Assembly: GCF_003265705.1 (NCBI RefSeq)
Contig: NW_020312785.1
Coordinates: forward strand, 131,018,498-131,082,497
DNA: 64,000 nucleotides
DNA from: Callorhinus ursinus
Lineage: Eukaryota; Chordata; Mammalia; Carnivora; Otariidae
Direction of reading: 5' to 3'
Below are positions 21,139 through 32,979 of this stretch, in pieces. How positions within the stretch are numbered: position 1 is the first letter of the stretch; each line of letters starts with the position of its first letter. The translations under genes were made by a program, and so were the position numbers. Under the pieces are notes generated by a model that saw only the letters and a list, made by a program, of their open reading frames with translations, did no database searches and was not told where the DNA came from.

Positions 21139-21329
21139 TTATTTTTTTTAAAGATTTTTATTTATTTGTTTGTCAGAGAGAGAGCACAGGCAGGGGGAAC
21201 AGCAGGCAGAGGGAGTAGTAGGCTCCCCGCTGAGCAGGAAGCCTTGATGTGGGGCTCAATCCTAGGACCCTGGGATCATGACCTGAGCCAAAGGCAGATA
21301 CTTAACTGACTGAGGCACCCAGGCGTCCC
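21139..21329 (-). mobile_element. Can-SINE
   Basis: The head ends GGCACCCAGGCGTCCC. The target duplication AGGCCTGCCTTA is at 21127-21138 and 21330-21341. Confidence 0.93.
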
Positions 21330-21359
21330 AGGCCTGCCTTAAAGTACATTTTTTTTCTG

Positions 21360-21690
21360 CTTAGATTCATTGCCACTTTATAGATGAGAAAGCCAAGGCT
21401 TAAGATGATTATGAGACATTCCTTTTTCTTTCCTTTTTTTAACAGAGAGCGCACATGTGAGCAGAGGGCAAGGGACAAGGGACAAAAGGAGAGGGAGAGA
21501 GAATCTTAAGTGTGCTCCACACTCAACTCGGAGCCCAATGCGGGGCTCGATCTCACTACCCCAAGATCATGACCTGAACTGAAATCTAGAGTCGGATGCT
21601 CAACTGACTGAGCCACTCAGGTGCCCCGATTATGAGACATTCTTTAAGTCAGTTAGTAAAAGACAGAGCTGGGATTTCTGGCTCCAAATT
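21360..21690 (-). repeat. MIR SINE split by a Can-SINE
   Basis: TTTATAGATGAGAAAGCCAA lies left of the SINE at 21422-21627, and GTAAAAGACAGAGCTGGGAT lies right of it. Together they form one reverse-complement MIR. Confidence 0.7.
21422..21627 (-). mobile_element. Can-SINE, older subtype
   Basis: GAGAATCTTAAGTGTGCTCC marks the older subtype. The target duplication GATTATGAGACATTC is perfect at 21407-21421 and 21628-21642. Confidence 0.93.
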
Positions 21691-22224
21691 TTATGCTCAT
21701 GAAATTATAGCAAACACTGGAGAGGAACATGGTGAGCTAAGTGGGCTGTGGGGAGTGTTCTGGGTAGCCAGATAGATAAGAGGAAAATTACAAGATTAAG
21801 GGTCCCTGGAAGCCCCAGTCAGCCCATATGTTTTCCTGGAGCTGGGTAACAGGGTCATCTTTGTAGAATGAGGGCAGGTCAGTGTGTTCTCAGGGTGGTT
21901 GACCAATGAGAGAACTAGGGAAGGGCTGGAGCTGAGGCCCTATGGTGGAGGCTGTGCTTCGAAATAACCAGGATACCTTACTTCAGATTGATTTCCAGAA
22001 GGCACATGGGGAGAATCAGAGAAGGGCATAGAGAAAATCACCCTGATCTGATCCATAGCACTCCACCTTACTTTGCATGGGACGGCTGGACCCCACTGAA
22101 CTCAGGCTGCACCAGCTAACTTTGCCTTGATTTAGATCAGAAATGTCGAAAGAGCAAGGATTCTGTTAGTTTACATTATGTTCTTTGTGTCTACACTGGA
22201 GAGGGAGTAAGATGTACTAGAATG
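21691..22224. other. No recognised feature
   Basis: Unique-looking intergenic DNA. I see no gene, RNA or named repeat. Confidence 0.4.
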
Positions 22225-22560
22225 TACAATGTGTCCTAGACTAAGCTTTGGATTCAGAAAGTTTCTTTGAATTCTGGCTCTGTTATGTGCCACACAAGTC
22301 ATTTAAATTGCTTAAGTCCCATTTTTCTTATTTGTAAGAAGGAATATTCATTCATTCATTAAGTATTCATTAACTTCTATTGTGTTCTATTGTATTGTAT
22401 TGTATTCTATTGTATTCTATTCTAAGTATACAATAACTTCTATTGTATATAAAGAACTGTATGTAATAGGTGTTGGGGATAAGATAATATATATAAAGTG
22501 CCTGGCACATAGTAGTTATTCAATAACTGGTAGCTATTGTTATTGTTGTTATTATTAGTG
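22225..22560 (+). repeat. MIR SINE interrupted by a TATTG/TTCTA microsatellite
   Basis: The MIR left part ends near 22345 (TTCTTATTTGTAAGAAGG). The right part resumes with AGTGCCTGGCACATAGTAGT near 22498. Between them, about 22345-22365 is (CATT)n and 22376-22430 is a mixed TATTG/TTCTA tract. Confidence 0.7.
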
Positions 22561-23260
22561 TACATAAGTAAATCAGCCATGAGTCTTTTGGAATGGTGAT
22601 AAGACAGACATTATATCAGTTAGTCTTCCAACTAACTAACTAGAGGCCCCAGCCTCGTATCCTTGTGAAGCTTTATCTGCCAGGGGGAATGATTTTTTTC
22701 CTCTCCAACTAGGAGTACATCTTTCTGCAATGGCTGTGTGACTTCTGACAACCCTGATCAACTGTATCCCAAAAGGAAATTAGGCTGGTTGCGCTGAATA
22801 TCATTCTTTTTCATGATGGATGGTTGATATGGATTTGTTAATAATTTTGATCTGAGTCAAGAGTCAGTCAGTAGAAAATTAGAAATTTTAATGAAGATTC
22901 CCATTAGCTGTTCCTCACAAATAATGGAGCTATAATCTAACTTAGGATTCTTGGCAAAGCAATTCTCATTTCAGTTCTCACAAGTAATTATTATTTAGTG
23001 TTTATATCACTTTGTATTTCTTAAGTGTTTTCAATTATTTTTTCCATTATTCTTTGAAAGATAAAAAAAAAAAACAACCCAGAAAACAGAATCCTTTGAA
23101 GCATCTTAGCATGTTAATCTCCATTTCACAGATGGGGGAAGGTCGTTTAGTTCTTGAACAAACACCAGTCTGTCCTGTTATACTTACCAAAATAATGGAA
23201 AGTTCTCACCTAATGAGTGGTCATGGCCAGCACCTGCTATTAAATAAGAAATATGTTTAT
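22561..23260. other. No recognised feature
   Basis: AT-rich intergenic DNA with no supportable gene or named repeat on either strand. Confidence 0.4.
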
Positions 23261-23283
23261 ACACACATGCACATGCGCGCGTG

Positions 23284-23317
<34 letters not shown>
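23261..23317. repeat. (CA)n/(CG)n alternating purine-pyrimidine tract
   Basis: Every step alternates purine and pyrimidine for about 57 bases. Mixed CA/TG steps lead into a GCGCGCGTGCGCGCGC core and then a CA run. This is a classical Z-DNA-forming composition. Apparent frames through it (poly His-Thr or Val-Cys) are artefacts. Confidence 0.95.
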
Positions 23318-23318
<1 letters not shown>

Positions 23319-23727
23319 TAGAAAAGATGTTCTTGGATCAATGATTGTAATGCTCAATAAAGAAAAAAAGACTCTTTCTGCATGATTTCTCTCCAGAAAA
23401 TTCATGTGTTGTACAAACCCAGATTAAAGATAGTGATTCCATCATCTCTTTGCTGGTTTCCTGCCTTCGGAATTTCTAGTCTCCTCCTTGTCTTTTTCTT
23501 TACTCTTTTAATTCAGTTTATCAATAATTCATTCAATGCTTGCTGTTTAGCAGTCACACAATTTCAGTTACATACAACTGTAAGCATTTGTTTGTGGGTC
23601 ACGCACCTGTGGATTGTCTAGGCTGGTTTGCTCCATGCTGAAGGGGCAGTGTCTACTCAGGGTATGTTTTTCTTGTGGCCCAGGCCTAAATGCAATAATA
23701 TAAGCAATGTATAAACACATTTCATTT

Positions 23728-23938
23728 TTATTTATTTATTTTTTAAAAGATTTATTTATTAGAGAAAGTGAGAGGGTGCGCGTAAAGGGGGAGGGGCAGA
23801 GGGAGAGAGAGAGACCTGAAGCAGGTCCCCACTGAGCACGGAGCCTGACTCGGGGCTTCCATCCCAAGACCCTGGGATTATGACATGAGCTGAAATCAAG
23901 AGGCAGCTCTTCAACTGACTGAGCCACCCAGGCGCCCC
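23728..23938 (-). mobile_element. Can-SINE
   Basis: The head ends GAGCCACCCAGGCGCCCC. An imperfect target duplication (AAACACATTTCA, AAACGCATTTTA) flanks it at about 23714 and 23939. 23318-23727 holds nothing recognised. Confidence 0.9.
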
Positions 23939-24339
23939 AAACGCATTTTAAATCTTTGCTGGTGGCACATGTCATTGGCCAAGGCGAGGCACATGGGTCT
24001 CCCAAAGTCAAGGGGTGGGAAAGCTCACTCCCCCCCACGAAGAAGCCACAGCAAGTGTTTCGGATGTGCTGGTGGGAGCTGAGAGACAGTGAAGTCCTAC
24101 AGACACAGGCAACATCATCTTCTTTTCCTCTGGTGCTCTCTCTTCTCTGACTTGCCCTTTTGGGTGTAACAGCATCCGCAAGATGAGGCCACAGTAAGAG
24201 AAAGTCTCAGCATGAACATGATCCCAAGGAGGTGCCAGGTAGAAGTGTAATACCCAAGGAGGCTATCCAGGGACTTCCTATGAATGTTAGACTTAGGGCT
24301 GAAACATTTTAATAATGCTCTACCCCCTATGTTAGCCCT

Positions 24340-24735
24340 TTGCAATGTGATTTTTAAAATCTTCTCATCAAGAAGTAGAATCCACTTTCCTGTGCCTTGA
24401 ATCTGGGCTAACTGGTGATTTGCTCTGGCTAATAGCCTGCTATGGACCAGACGGGATGCCCCTTCCAAGCTGAGTCACTAAAGGGTTTTGCATGCTTCTC
24501 TTCTCTCCTTGCTGCCGTCCCGAGAATAAGCCCAGGCCAGCTCGCTGAAAGGTGAGACCACAGAGAGGAGAGTTGAGACCTCCAAGGTGTCCTGCTGGAG
24601 CCATTGCTGAACCTGCTAGCTGACTGCAGACATAGAAGTGGGCTCAAATGAGCTAACTGCCTGGTGGCCCTGTAGATCTATGAGGAATAATACATGGCTG
24701 CTGACTGAGCCACTAAGTTTTAGGTGGCTTGTTAG
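24340..24735 (+). mobile_element. MLT1-like (ERVL-MaLR) LTR remnant
   Basis: The phrases CTGATTTGCTCTGGCTAATA-like near 24415, AATAATACATGGCTGCTGAC and GAGCCACTAAGTTTTAGGTG match the 3' part of MLT1 LTRs. It is diverged and its left edge is uncertain. Confidence 0.6.
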
Positions 24736-26234
24736 GTAGAAGTAGTAACTTCAACGCCCTGACCCTCCCCATCTCGGGCTCCTAGTACCATAGTGTCACT
24801 TTCCCAGATCCTTCATATTCTTGGGGCAGGCTACAGGAGATAAAATATTTGCTGAAGCCTTCTCCTATTCCCCAAAAAGGTGTCTGAATGGTCATGAGAT
24901 TCTTGTGCCCGAGGAATACACAAACCCAGGGGCTTTTCCACAGTAAGCAGGTATAGTGGGTAGCTATTTCTTCAGGAAGATTATAGGATACTAATTGATT
25001 TTGGAGAATGCATTACTGATATGATAAAAAGGAAAGCAAAGCACACAGTGTTTTCTGTTCAAGCTGACAGATGCATTCTGATTTCTATAACAATGGTAAT
25101 TAATTTTAGCTGGGGAGAAAATCCATTTTTCTGGGAGGAATCAGTGAACTATAGGGAAATTTGTCATTAGCCATTGTTTGGAATTTTAGTCTGCATGTAG
25201 GAGGCACAATAATTTTACAATGACAGCTAATATACAGGGAAACTACCCCAAGATAGAGAAAGCTATTTGGCACTATTGTGTATTTCTGGAAATATGTGAT
25301 AATGGGATTGAAATCAAATTGGAAGGTAAGAGGCATGATATCAGAGCTCTACTTTTTTCTCTGCTGTTTTATTTTATCAGCATTAAAATGCAATATAAAA
25401 AGAGAAATGTAAAGAGATAAGTGTGGTGACTTACAGTTGAAATTTTTACAATTATTGACCTTATTGAAGGTCATGATCTTTAGGGTTTGAGGAAAACATC
25501 CTTTTATGAAAGTGTCAGGGAGATGCTCTATTTCTGCAGTTATTCTATAATTCCACTGTAAATTTTCTGTGGTTTAGTGTTTTGTTATCAATATTTTTCT
25601 GCTCCTAACTGGACTCTATTATAATAGACTTACTTTCACATTTGTGGACAAGCGTTCCATACTCATTTTTATGGTGCACTACTGTGGTTGAACTATGGTG
25701 GTGGTTCTAATTAGTCCATTAAAGTGGTGGGGAATATGTCACAAGTGAAATCTGTATAACTAAGAGCTATAACAGAATGTTCCATATTGTTTTTATATGC
25801 ACCAATAAACCTGTTCATCTACTTGGAAAAAGTTTCTCAGATGTGGTGGTGGATTTGCATTTGTCATGGATATTCACCTCCAGCAGGGGAGGGCAGGGAC
25901 ATTCTTTTTTGTTGTGATATCAGAGTTCAGCCTGTATAAACATTGAATAAGTGCCTCAGTCATTCTGGGGTTACCAGAGGATCAGCTTCCAGCAAGCCTC
26001 TTTGTAGAAGCAATGGGAACATGAAGGATCCAGGTCTTCTTTGCCTACAGACCCTTACTTGTAAGTTTTCCCAGTATAAAGTCTTTGCTTTCAAGTATTT
26101 CGAGTGATATTTTGGAATTCTTCCTGAACCTTTGAGCTTGATAGGGAGTTAATCACAAAGGGACTCAAGTTGCATGATGACTTCTTTCTTCTAAATGACT
26201 CATTAAGGGGAGAAAATAAATACTTCTACTAAGA
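24736..26234. other. No recognised feature
   Basis: About 1.5 kb of AT-rich DNA without a supportable gene or named repeat. The only open frames are short (under 80 codons) and composition-driven. Confidence 0.4.
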
Positions 26235-26340
26235 ATGTGAGCGCAGAAACTTTTGTGTTTTGTTCTTTGCTCTATCACCAGCACTGGGAATAGTACCTGA
26301 CATTATTGAGTAGAAGCTCAACAAATAATTGTGAATGAAA
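26235..26340 (+). repeat. L2 3' end
   Basis: TTTGTTCTTTGCTCTATCAC, CAGCACTGGGAATAGTACCT and GAAGCTCAACAAATAATTGT match an L2 terminus. Confidence 0.55.
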
Positions 26341-26667
26341 AGAAATTTGAAGAGGGTTGAGACCAAGAAGTCTAGGTGAATTGTCATACTAGCTGAAGAA
26401 ACTCTGAACTGTTACCTCTTCCTTATATTCCCTGGCAGGAGACTACTGCCTTGGGGAAAAAGGGTTACATTATCAGTTTTGAAGATAAATGGGCTTTGTG
26501 CTTCCTGTCACTTTTTATTTACATGAATCCTGGTCCTCCCCATCCTTTTAGGCTCATGTCAAATTCAACTCCAACTCCAACTCCAATGTATTCTTTTATG
26601 ATTACGCCTCTCACGATCTTCCCTTTATCTAAACACATGGGATCAGATATGCATGTGGGGCCAGAGT

Positions 26668-26815
26668 AAGTTTGATATGCCTCTTGTGCCTGGGAATCTT
26701 GTTAAAATGCAGATTCTGATTCAGAAGGTATGGGGTGTGGTCCAAGATTCTGAATTTCCATCAAGCTCCCAGATGATGGTGATGCTACTGGTCCACGGAC
26801 CACACTTGGAAAATG
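26668..26815 (-). mobile_element. MER5A-like hAT MITE remnant
   Basis: AGATTCTGATTCAGAAGGTA, CTCCCAGATGATGGTGATGC and TACTGGTCCACGGACCACAC match the family also seen at 3151-3285. Confidence 0.75.
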
Positions 26816-26989
26816 AAGAAGGAAGACGGTTGATATTTAAGGAACAACAATTAAATAATAGGCAAAGGAGAAAAAAAATGGCAAAGAAATTGTTAAAAAC
26901 CAGAAAAAGAAGAAATCAGAAAGTTACTGATGTTACGGAGTCAAGTGTGGAAAGATTTTCATGACAGAGGACATGCTTAACTTGGTCAA

Positions 26990-27750
26990 ATATTGCTGAG
27001 AAACAATAACATAAAGATAGAACAGGCTGTGTTGGATTTTCCAGGAGGAGGTATCTTCGGGCAGTTTTAATAGAGTAAGGAGGGTAGATTGCTACAAAGG
27101 GATGCAGAGGAAGCAAGCAGTAGCAATAATTGGATGTGTATAATTTCAATACAATAAAATTTTGAACTTTAGACGCTGAAGAAAAAGAGGAAGCAGAGAA
27201 GAAAGGTTGGATATGCAAGGGGTGATGTGATTGATGGAGAAAAGCCTGACAGAGGCAAGAGGTGACTGCAGTTAGATTTAGACAAGAGGCCAAAAAGGAT
27301 GGATGAAGGTTGAAGCCTGGAGTTTGAAGGAGGAAACAGGGGTAGGGAAATGGGGTTCTTATGTGAGGCTTCCATTTCTCTATGAAGGAAGGTTGGGGTT
27401 GCCCAGGGAGGAATGACAGAAGAAGGTGGTGTGCAAAGGTAGTAGACCTAAAGAAAATGGTGAAGATATGAAATTGCTTTTGAGGACAATGGCAAAGGGA
27501 ATTGATCAGGGGCAGGCTATTTTGGGTAATATTGAGTTTCAAGTTGAGATTTGAAGCCTTGAATTTGTAAATGATACCAATGCTCAGAGTTATAGGATTT
27601 TTCTCCGAGAGAGAGCTCAACAATCTGGGCACAGGTGCAGAGAAGATGACTCGTTGTGTGTTCGCTGAGGAGGTGTAATAGTCCACAGGAGGTGTTTCAG
27701 GTTCTTGGCGCACATGTCTGGGTGCACCCACACCCACATATAATCTTGGA
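26990..27750 (+). repeat. Ancient interspersed repeat, family not named
   Basis: AG-rich text with the order TTGGTCAAATATTGCTGAGA, then repeated GGAGG and GAAGG blocks, resembles the later part of the family also seen at 44160-44420 and 49778-50465. Its low stop density on the minus strand explains a 273-codon open frame there, which I reject as a gene. Confidence 0.5.
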
Positions 27751-27963
27751 ATTGCCTTTTAATATCAAAGATGGGATTTTTATTTTTCACATTGGTAAAT
27801 GAGTCTTTGGTTTAGGGAAAATCACCCTGATTCCCAGCTCAAAGTGTAACAGGGAGCTGCCACCAAAACTTAAAAATCAGGATATTTTATTCTCTAGACC
27901 TTTACTATTTAATGTAGTAGCCACTAGCCACATGTGGCTGTTGAGCACTTAAAATATGGCTAG

Positions 27964-28163
27964 GGGCACCTGGGTGGCACAGTCGGTTGAGCGTCTGACT
28001 CTTAGTATCTGCTCAGGTCATGATCTCAGGGTCGTGGGATCAAGCCCCACATCGGGCTCTGTGTTCAGTGCTTAGCATGGAGTCTGCTTGGGACTCTCTC
28101 TCCTTCTCCCTTTACCCTTCCCCCACCCCCCAAAATAAATAAGTAAATCTTAAAAAAAAAAAG
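27964..28163 (+). mobile_element. Can-SINE inside a hAT element
   Basis: Head GGGGCACCTGGGTGGCACAG. The target duplication AAATATGGCTAG is perfect at 27952-27963 and 28164-28175. Confidence 0.93.
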
Positions 28164-28406
28164 AAATATGGCTAGTCTGAATTGAGATAAGCTGTAAGTA
28201 TAAAACACACATGGGATTTCAATACTTACTACTAAAAAAAAATCTTACTAATAATTTTAAAATATTAATTATATGTTAAAATGATAAGACTTTGGCTATA
28301 TTAGGTTAAATAAAATTTGCTAAAATTATTTTCACCTTTTATTTTACTTTCTAAAGTATAGCTAATACTGGAGAATTTAAAATTAAATTTGGCTTACAGG
28401 ATATTT

Positions 28407-28624
28407 TTGTTTTGTTTTGTTTTAATTTTTTATTGTTATGTTAATCACCATACATTACATCATTAGTTTTTAATATAGTGTTCCATGATTCATTGTTTGT
28501 GCATAATACCCAGTGCTCCACGCAGAACGTGCCCTCTTTAATACCCATCACCAGGCTAACCCATCCCCCCACCCCCTCCCCTCTAGAACCCTCAGTTTGT
28601 TTTTCAGAGTCCATCATCTCTCAT
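28407..28624 (-). mobile_element. L1 3' end, 5'-truncated, inside a hAT element
   Basis: GTTAATCACCATACATTACA and GCTCCACGCAGAACGTGCCC are the reverse complement of the caniform L1 3' UTR. The short target duplication GGATATTT is at 28399-28406 and 28625-28632. Confidence 0.85.
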
Positions 28625-28876
28625 GGATATTTCTCTTGGATAGTCTGCTCTAGATTCTTCTTTGGATCAATTAATCTTTATTCTCAATTACTCTTTATTT
28701 CTGCTTGTTATGTTAATCAGTGTTCTAACGGTATAGATAACCCAAGTCTTTCCTGAATTCTACCTGCGTTCAGATGATAGCTGATTTTACTGACCACTTT
28801 TTGCTTGCTACCATCTGGAGGAACAATTGAGTCACATTCCCTTGGGTTAACCAGCGAATATTTGCCAGAAGTCATT

Positions 28877-29003
28877 TGGATGGGCATTAAGGAGGGCACG
28901 TGATGTGATGAGCACTGGGTATTATACACAACTGATAAATTACTGAATGCTACATCTGAAACTAATGATGTACTCTATGTTGGTTAATTGAATTAAAAAA
29001 AAA
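28877..29003 (+). mobile_element. L1 3' end, 127-bp insertion
   Basis: GGCATTAAGGAGGGCACGTG and AAACTAATGATGTACTCTAT followed by an A-rich tail. The target duplication AGAAGTCATT is at 28867-28876 and 29004-29013. Confidence 0.9.
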
Positions 29004-29013
29004 AGAAGTCATT

Positions 29014-30084
29014 GATTGGTAACTTGCCAGTTATGCAGAAGCTAAAAGCCTGACCCAAACAATGAAACTAGTTATTTCTATGTGCTGAGCTGATTCTCTC
29101 TTATGGAGATGGACTTTTCTTAACATTCATACAGTAAGTCCAGAGCAGGATTCTGATTGGCCATCCATGGGTCACATGCACATTCCTGAACCAGTCACTG
29201 GGGTCAGGAGGGCGTGGCACTTAACTGATTTTTGTTTGGGTCACATGCCCAAGCCTATGACTAGTGGGGAAAATTTGTTACCAGAAGAAAGGAGAGAGGA
29301 AAGTGTGTATGCTGAGTGGATAAAATAGTAGTTACTACAGTCTGCTGTGATCAGCAAGAAGTCAAGTCTAAGCCTCTCATTTAGGGCAGGCTGTGCCTCT
29401 GCTTGTTTGACTCTAAGCTGGCTGGAGTTCACTCCCACAAATGTGTGCAACAAAGAATACCAAATCATCCTGAGTCGTAGACTAGGCAACCTGAAAACAA
29501 AACATGTATGCTCTCTCTGATCCATGTACTCGTCTAAAGTCTTATTTTTTAGTATTTGCATGGTTACATTTGGCCCTCCAGCATAGAAAGGACTTAGCTG
29601 TGAATGCTGAGTAATTATACGCTGCTGTGACTGAGCCATTATATGTTATAGTGTGCAATCTGTCGTAGAAACACAGCCTTTGGCTTGATCCTGTAATTAG
29701 TCCATATTTGCTGTAATTATGTTCCAGAAAAATGTCTCTTGGCCCACTTTAAACATATTTTAAGAAGACTAAAATCCATATTGTTTAAAATTATGTTATA
29801 GTATTTTAGGAAAAAAGTACTTCTTGGAGTTGGTCAAATGAGGCTTGTGAGTTCTCTCTGGTAGGAAGATAAGCTAGAGATGTAAGGAATTTAATTGCTT
29901 CTCTTTGTCAGCAGATTTTGATTTTGTTTTTATGGTATACGTATATTTACCTGTTGATTTCGAGATTTGAGGACATGATCTGTTGACAGTCATTGAAACA
30001 CTATGAGAATATCTTTAGTTTCAACTTGCAATTAAGTTGATTTTTATAGCTGTTTACTCTTCTCCATTGTTCCTCCCTTCATTA
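29014..30084. other. No recognised gene; weak old-repeat text only
   Basis: TGATTGGCCATCCATGGGTC and TTTGGGTCACATGCCC near 29150-29250 look like an eroded mammalian repeat that I cannot name. A 132-codon minus-strand frame at 29241-29639 shows no recognisable domain and is not called. Confidence 0.35.
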
Positions 30085-30225
30085 TGCCATCCCTGTCAGG
30101 AAGGTCATGATAGATAGAGAAAGGAAGAATCAGAGACATTAAGAAGTTTTTCTAAGGTCATACAAATAGTAAGTCGCAGAGCTGGGACTTAAACCTATGC
30201 CTTCTACATCAAATATTATACTTTT
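30085..30225 (-). repeat. MIR SINE fragment
   Basis: TCTAAGGTCATACAAATAGT and CGCAGAGCTGGGACTTAAAC are reverse-complement MIR core. Confidence 0.65.
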
Positions 30226-30449
30226 GGCTCATTATGACTGGCTACCTAGCTAACAGTGGTGTAAACAAAAAAGACATTTAATGATGTCACGTTAGAAGAA
30301 GATTGGAAACCAATGGTTCTAGGTTAGTTTAGAGAGCTAGACTGATGTCTCTGATTCTCTTCATCTTTCCCTCAAAGCAACAAGATGATTGCAGTAGCTC
30401 CAAACATCACATCTTCACATTATGGAATCAATCTAAAGCAGAAGGAGAA

Positions 30450-30615
30450 AGATAGGAGACCTCTTTTTCTCTCTCAGTCTTTCCCTCTGCCTCTTTTTTC
30501 TCTCCCTTCCTTCTTCCCTGTGTCTCTCTCTCCCCTCCCCCTTTTCTCCTTGATTTTGTCTACCTCTCTCTCTGTCTTTTCATCTCTCACATTCTTTCCT
30601 TCTTCCTCTCTTTAC
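30450..30615 (+). repeat. Polypyrimidine (CT-rich) tract
   Basis: About 165 bases of C/T with few purines. This can adopt triplex structure and accounts for the Ser/Leu/Pro-rich frame across it. Confidence 0.8.
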
Positions 30616-31003
30616 TTAGGAGAGACATCTTTCTAATAAATAATTCTGCAAATATTTATCTATATATCTCATTGGCTAGAACTTGGTTATATTTTTATCC
30701 CTAGTAACAAAGAAGGCAGGAAAAGTAAATATCTAGCAGTTTTAGTCTCTCTCAGTGGAGGAAGATTTTGCTGTAAAAGATGATAGTATTGCAAAGTGAA
30801 TGTGTGGTTTGGTAGCCATGTCTACATCTCTGTACTCAAAGTCCAGTGCTCTTTTAATTTTATCTCATCAGATTTATTTTTATTGCTTAGAAGTAGAAAT
30901 AGAATTTATTCATTTATTTAGAAACCACTTATCAAGAGTCTACTCTTTACCAGACAGCGTGGTAGGGGTTCTGGGGCTTCAATGATTAATAGATACTGTT
31001 CTT

Positions 31004-31094
31004 GTCTTTAAGGAATATACGATCAGTGAAGGAAGGCAGGACCTGAATGGTCTTTAAGAATATACAATCAATGAAGGAAGACAGGACCTGAATG
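31004..31094 (+). repeat. 46-bp tandem duplication, two copies
   Basis: Copy 1 (31004-31049) and copy 2 (31050-31094) both run from GTCTTTAA to GGACCTGAATG. They differ by three substitutions and one deleted base. Confidence 0.9.
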
Positions 31095-31139
31095 AAAATG
31101 CTTTAAATGTAGGTCAACATCTAAATGCCGTTGTACTGA

Positions 31140-31335
31140 GGGCGCCTGGGTGGCTCAGTTGGTTAAGCGACTGCCTTCGGCTCAGGTCATGATCCTGGAG
31201 TCCCGGGATGGAGTCCCGCATCGGGCTCCCTGCTCAGCAGGGAGTCTGCTTCTCCCTCTGACCCTCCCCCCTCTCATGTGCTCTCTCTCTCTATTCTCGC
31301 TCTCTCAAATAAATAAATAAATACAATTAAAAAAA
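31140..31335 (+). mobile_element. Can-SINE, full length
   Basis: Head GGCGCCTGGGTGGCTCAGTT, tail CAAATAAATAAATAAATA. An imperfect flanking duplication (AAATGCCGTTGTAC, AAATGCAATTGTAC) is present. From 31336 to 32355 I see no gene, only an L2-like terminus at about 32000-32125 (AGGAGTTCAATAAATGATTG). Confidence 0.9.
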
Positions 31336-32360
31336 TAAATGCAATTGTACCAAAAAACTGAACTATAGAATTTTAGAGCAAAGAAGCAAATATTGCCTTC
31401 AATTGGTACTTGGTATTCAAAAACTAAAATGAGTGTATCACCAATTCAGTATTCTACTAGGAAGCCTGACTGCAATATGGTGTTTGGTAATGATGCAAAG
31501 TTCTTGCAGTGTATATTAACATACAGGCAGCTGGAATCCCTATTTTTGGTGGAAAGTGGAGGACAATGAGTTGAAAATGTGGCAGTTGAATTTGTGTACG
31601 TGGTCATATTAAGCTCAGACTGAGTTACATACATTAGATTCTTTTGAAAACAAACTATATGCAGGAACTTTAAGTAGTCTTGATGAGTAGTCACCTTGGG
31701 ATATTGACCAATTTTGGATCACCATACTAGGCTTACTATTTAACATCACTCTTTTTGTTCTTTTTCTTTAGTATACATTCCTTTTGGTGCCCCGTAGCCA
31801 GAATGCTTGTAATTGGGGGCATAAAGTTGTTTATTGACTGCCCACAGTTTTTGGAGCAGTTTCAAGCCAATAGAAGCATGGACCCAGAACACCTACGTGG
31901 TCATTTCAAGCCATTGATGCTAACATGATATTAGGTAACTTTAGAGGTAGAAATTCTTCATATCATTTTCTACTTAGAGAATATTCCTCGAAATATGAAA
32001 CTTTTGGCTCTTTGAGAGTAGACTCTTTATCATGTACATTTAAAAAAGCCTTCATGGCCCTTGATATGGTACATTGTATACAGTAGGAGTTCAATAAATG
32101 ATTGTTTTATTAAATGAATGATTATATTTTAGAGGATTATATCAAATTATTAAAAATAGTCTCAAATTTGAACATCTTCCTTTTTGGACATCATGACAGA
32201 GGCTAATAAAAAATTGCATTTATAATACAAATACATGGAGTAGTGAAACAGGTTTGGCTTAAGAATTTTTCAAAAATATTTAATATGAAATAAGACACAA
32301 AAGAGTATAAAGCACAATATAACAAATACCCTTGTACTTTCCCCGCAGTTAATTTTTCCT

Positions 32361-32565
32361 AAAGATTTTATTTATTTATTTTAGAGAGAGAGGGAGGGAC
32401 AGCATGAGCTAAGGGGAGGGACAGAGGGCAAGGGAGAGAATCTCAAACAGACGCTACACTGAGTGTGGAGCCCAACAAGGGACTTGATCTTAGGACTCTA
32501 AGATCATGACCTGAGCTGAAACCAAGAGTCAGATGCTTAACTGACTGAACCACCCAGGTGCCCCA
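32361..32565 (-). mobile_element. Can-SINE, older subtype
   Basis: The head ends GAACCACCCAGGTGCCCC, with older-subtype signature AGATCATGACCTGAGCTGAA. A frame through its head mimics a tRNA-SINE peptide and is not a gene. Confidence 0.9.
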
Positions 32566-32979
32566 AAAGTTTGTTTTTAAATGCATATTTACTCTCTTTT
32601 TTTGTGGATAAAAACTAGGACTTCCCATCTAAATCTTGACAATGAATCAGGAATAAAATTAAGAAGAAAGGTCTATTCCCTCTATATTTAATCTTAAAGA
32701 GGAGTTACATATTTTTTGAGCACTGTATTGCTTCTGTAAAATATTCAGGTATTATAAAAAAATCAAATAATACAGAGAAAGAAATAAACATCTGAAATTA
32801 GAGTTCAGAGGAAAGTATAGATGACATTGTTTGAGATATTTCTTATGCATATAACATGTGAAAATATGTATGTATTTTACTTAAATGGATTCATACCATT
32901 CATTCTACTCTGTAAGTTGCTTCTCCCCTGCATCCCTTTCCAGTCTACTACATGTAGTAGACATCTTTCCATTTAATCT

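Larger units (their letters stand above)
27900..28647 (+). mobile_element. hAT-Charlie element hosting two later insertions
   Basis: The left text has GTAGCCACTAGCCACATGTG and GTTGAGCACTTAAAATATGG. The right end (ATTTCTCTTGGATAGTCTG) completes the terminal repeat. The 8-bp target duplication is CTCTAGAC at 27892-27899 and CTCTAGAT at 28648-28655, the TCTAGA core expected for Charlie elements. A Can-SINE (27964-28163) and an L1 end (28407-28624) sit inside it. Confidence 0.8.

Noticed and set aside
23012..23405. 110- and 73-codon frames over the CA/CG tract
   Set aside because: Their length comes from the stop-free alternating repeat (Thr-His and Cys-Val runs).
26916..27737. 273-codon open frame on the minus strand, the longest outside OXSM
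   Set aside because: It is antisense to an AG-rich ancient repeat, is Ser/Leu/Pro/Phe-rich from a pyrimidine-rich strand, has no recognisable domain and no splice or promoter context.
29241..29639. 132-codon minus-strand frame
   Set aside because: No recognisable motif, no splice context, and weak similarity of part of the region to an eroded repeat. A chance frame is most likely.
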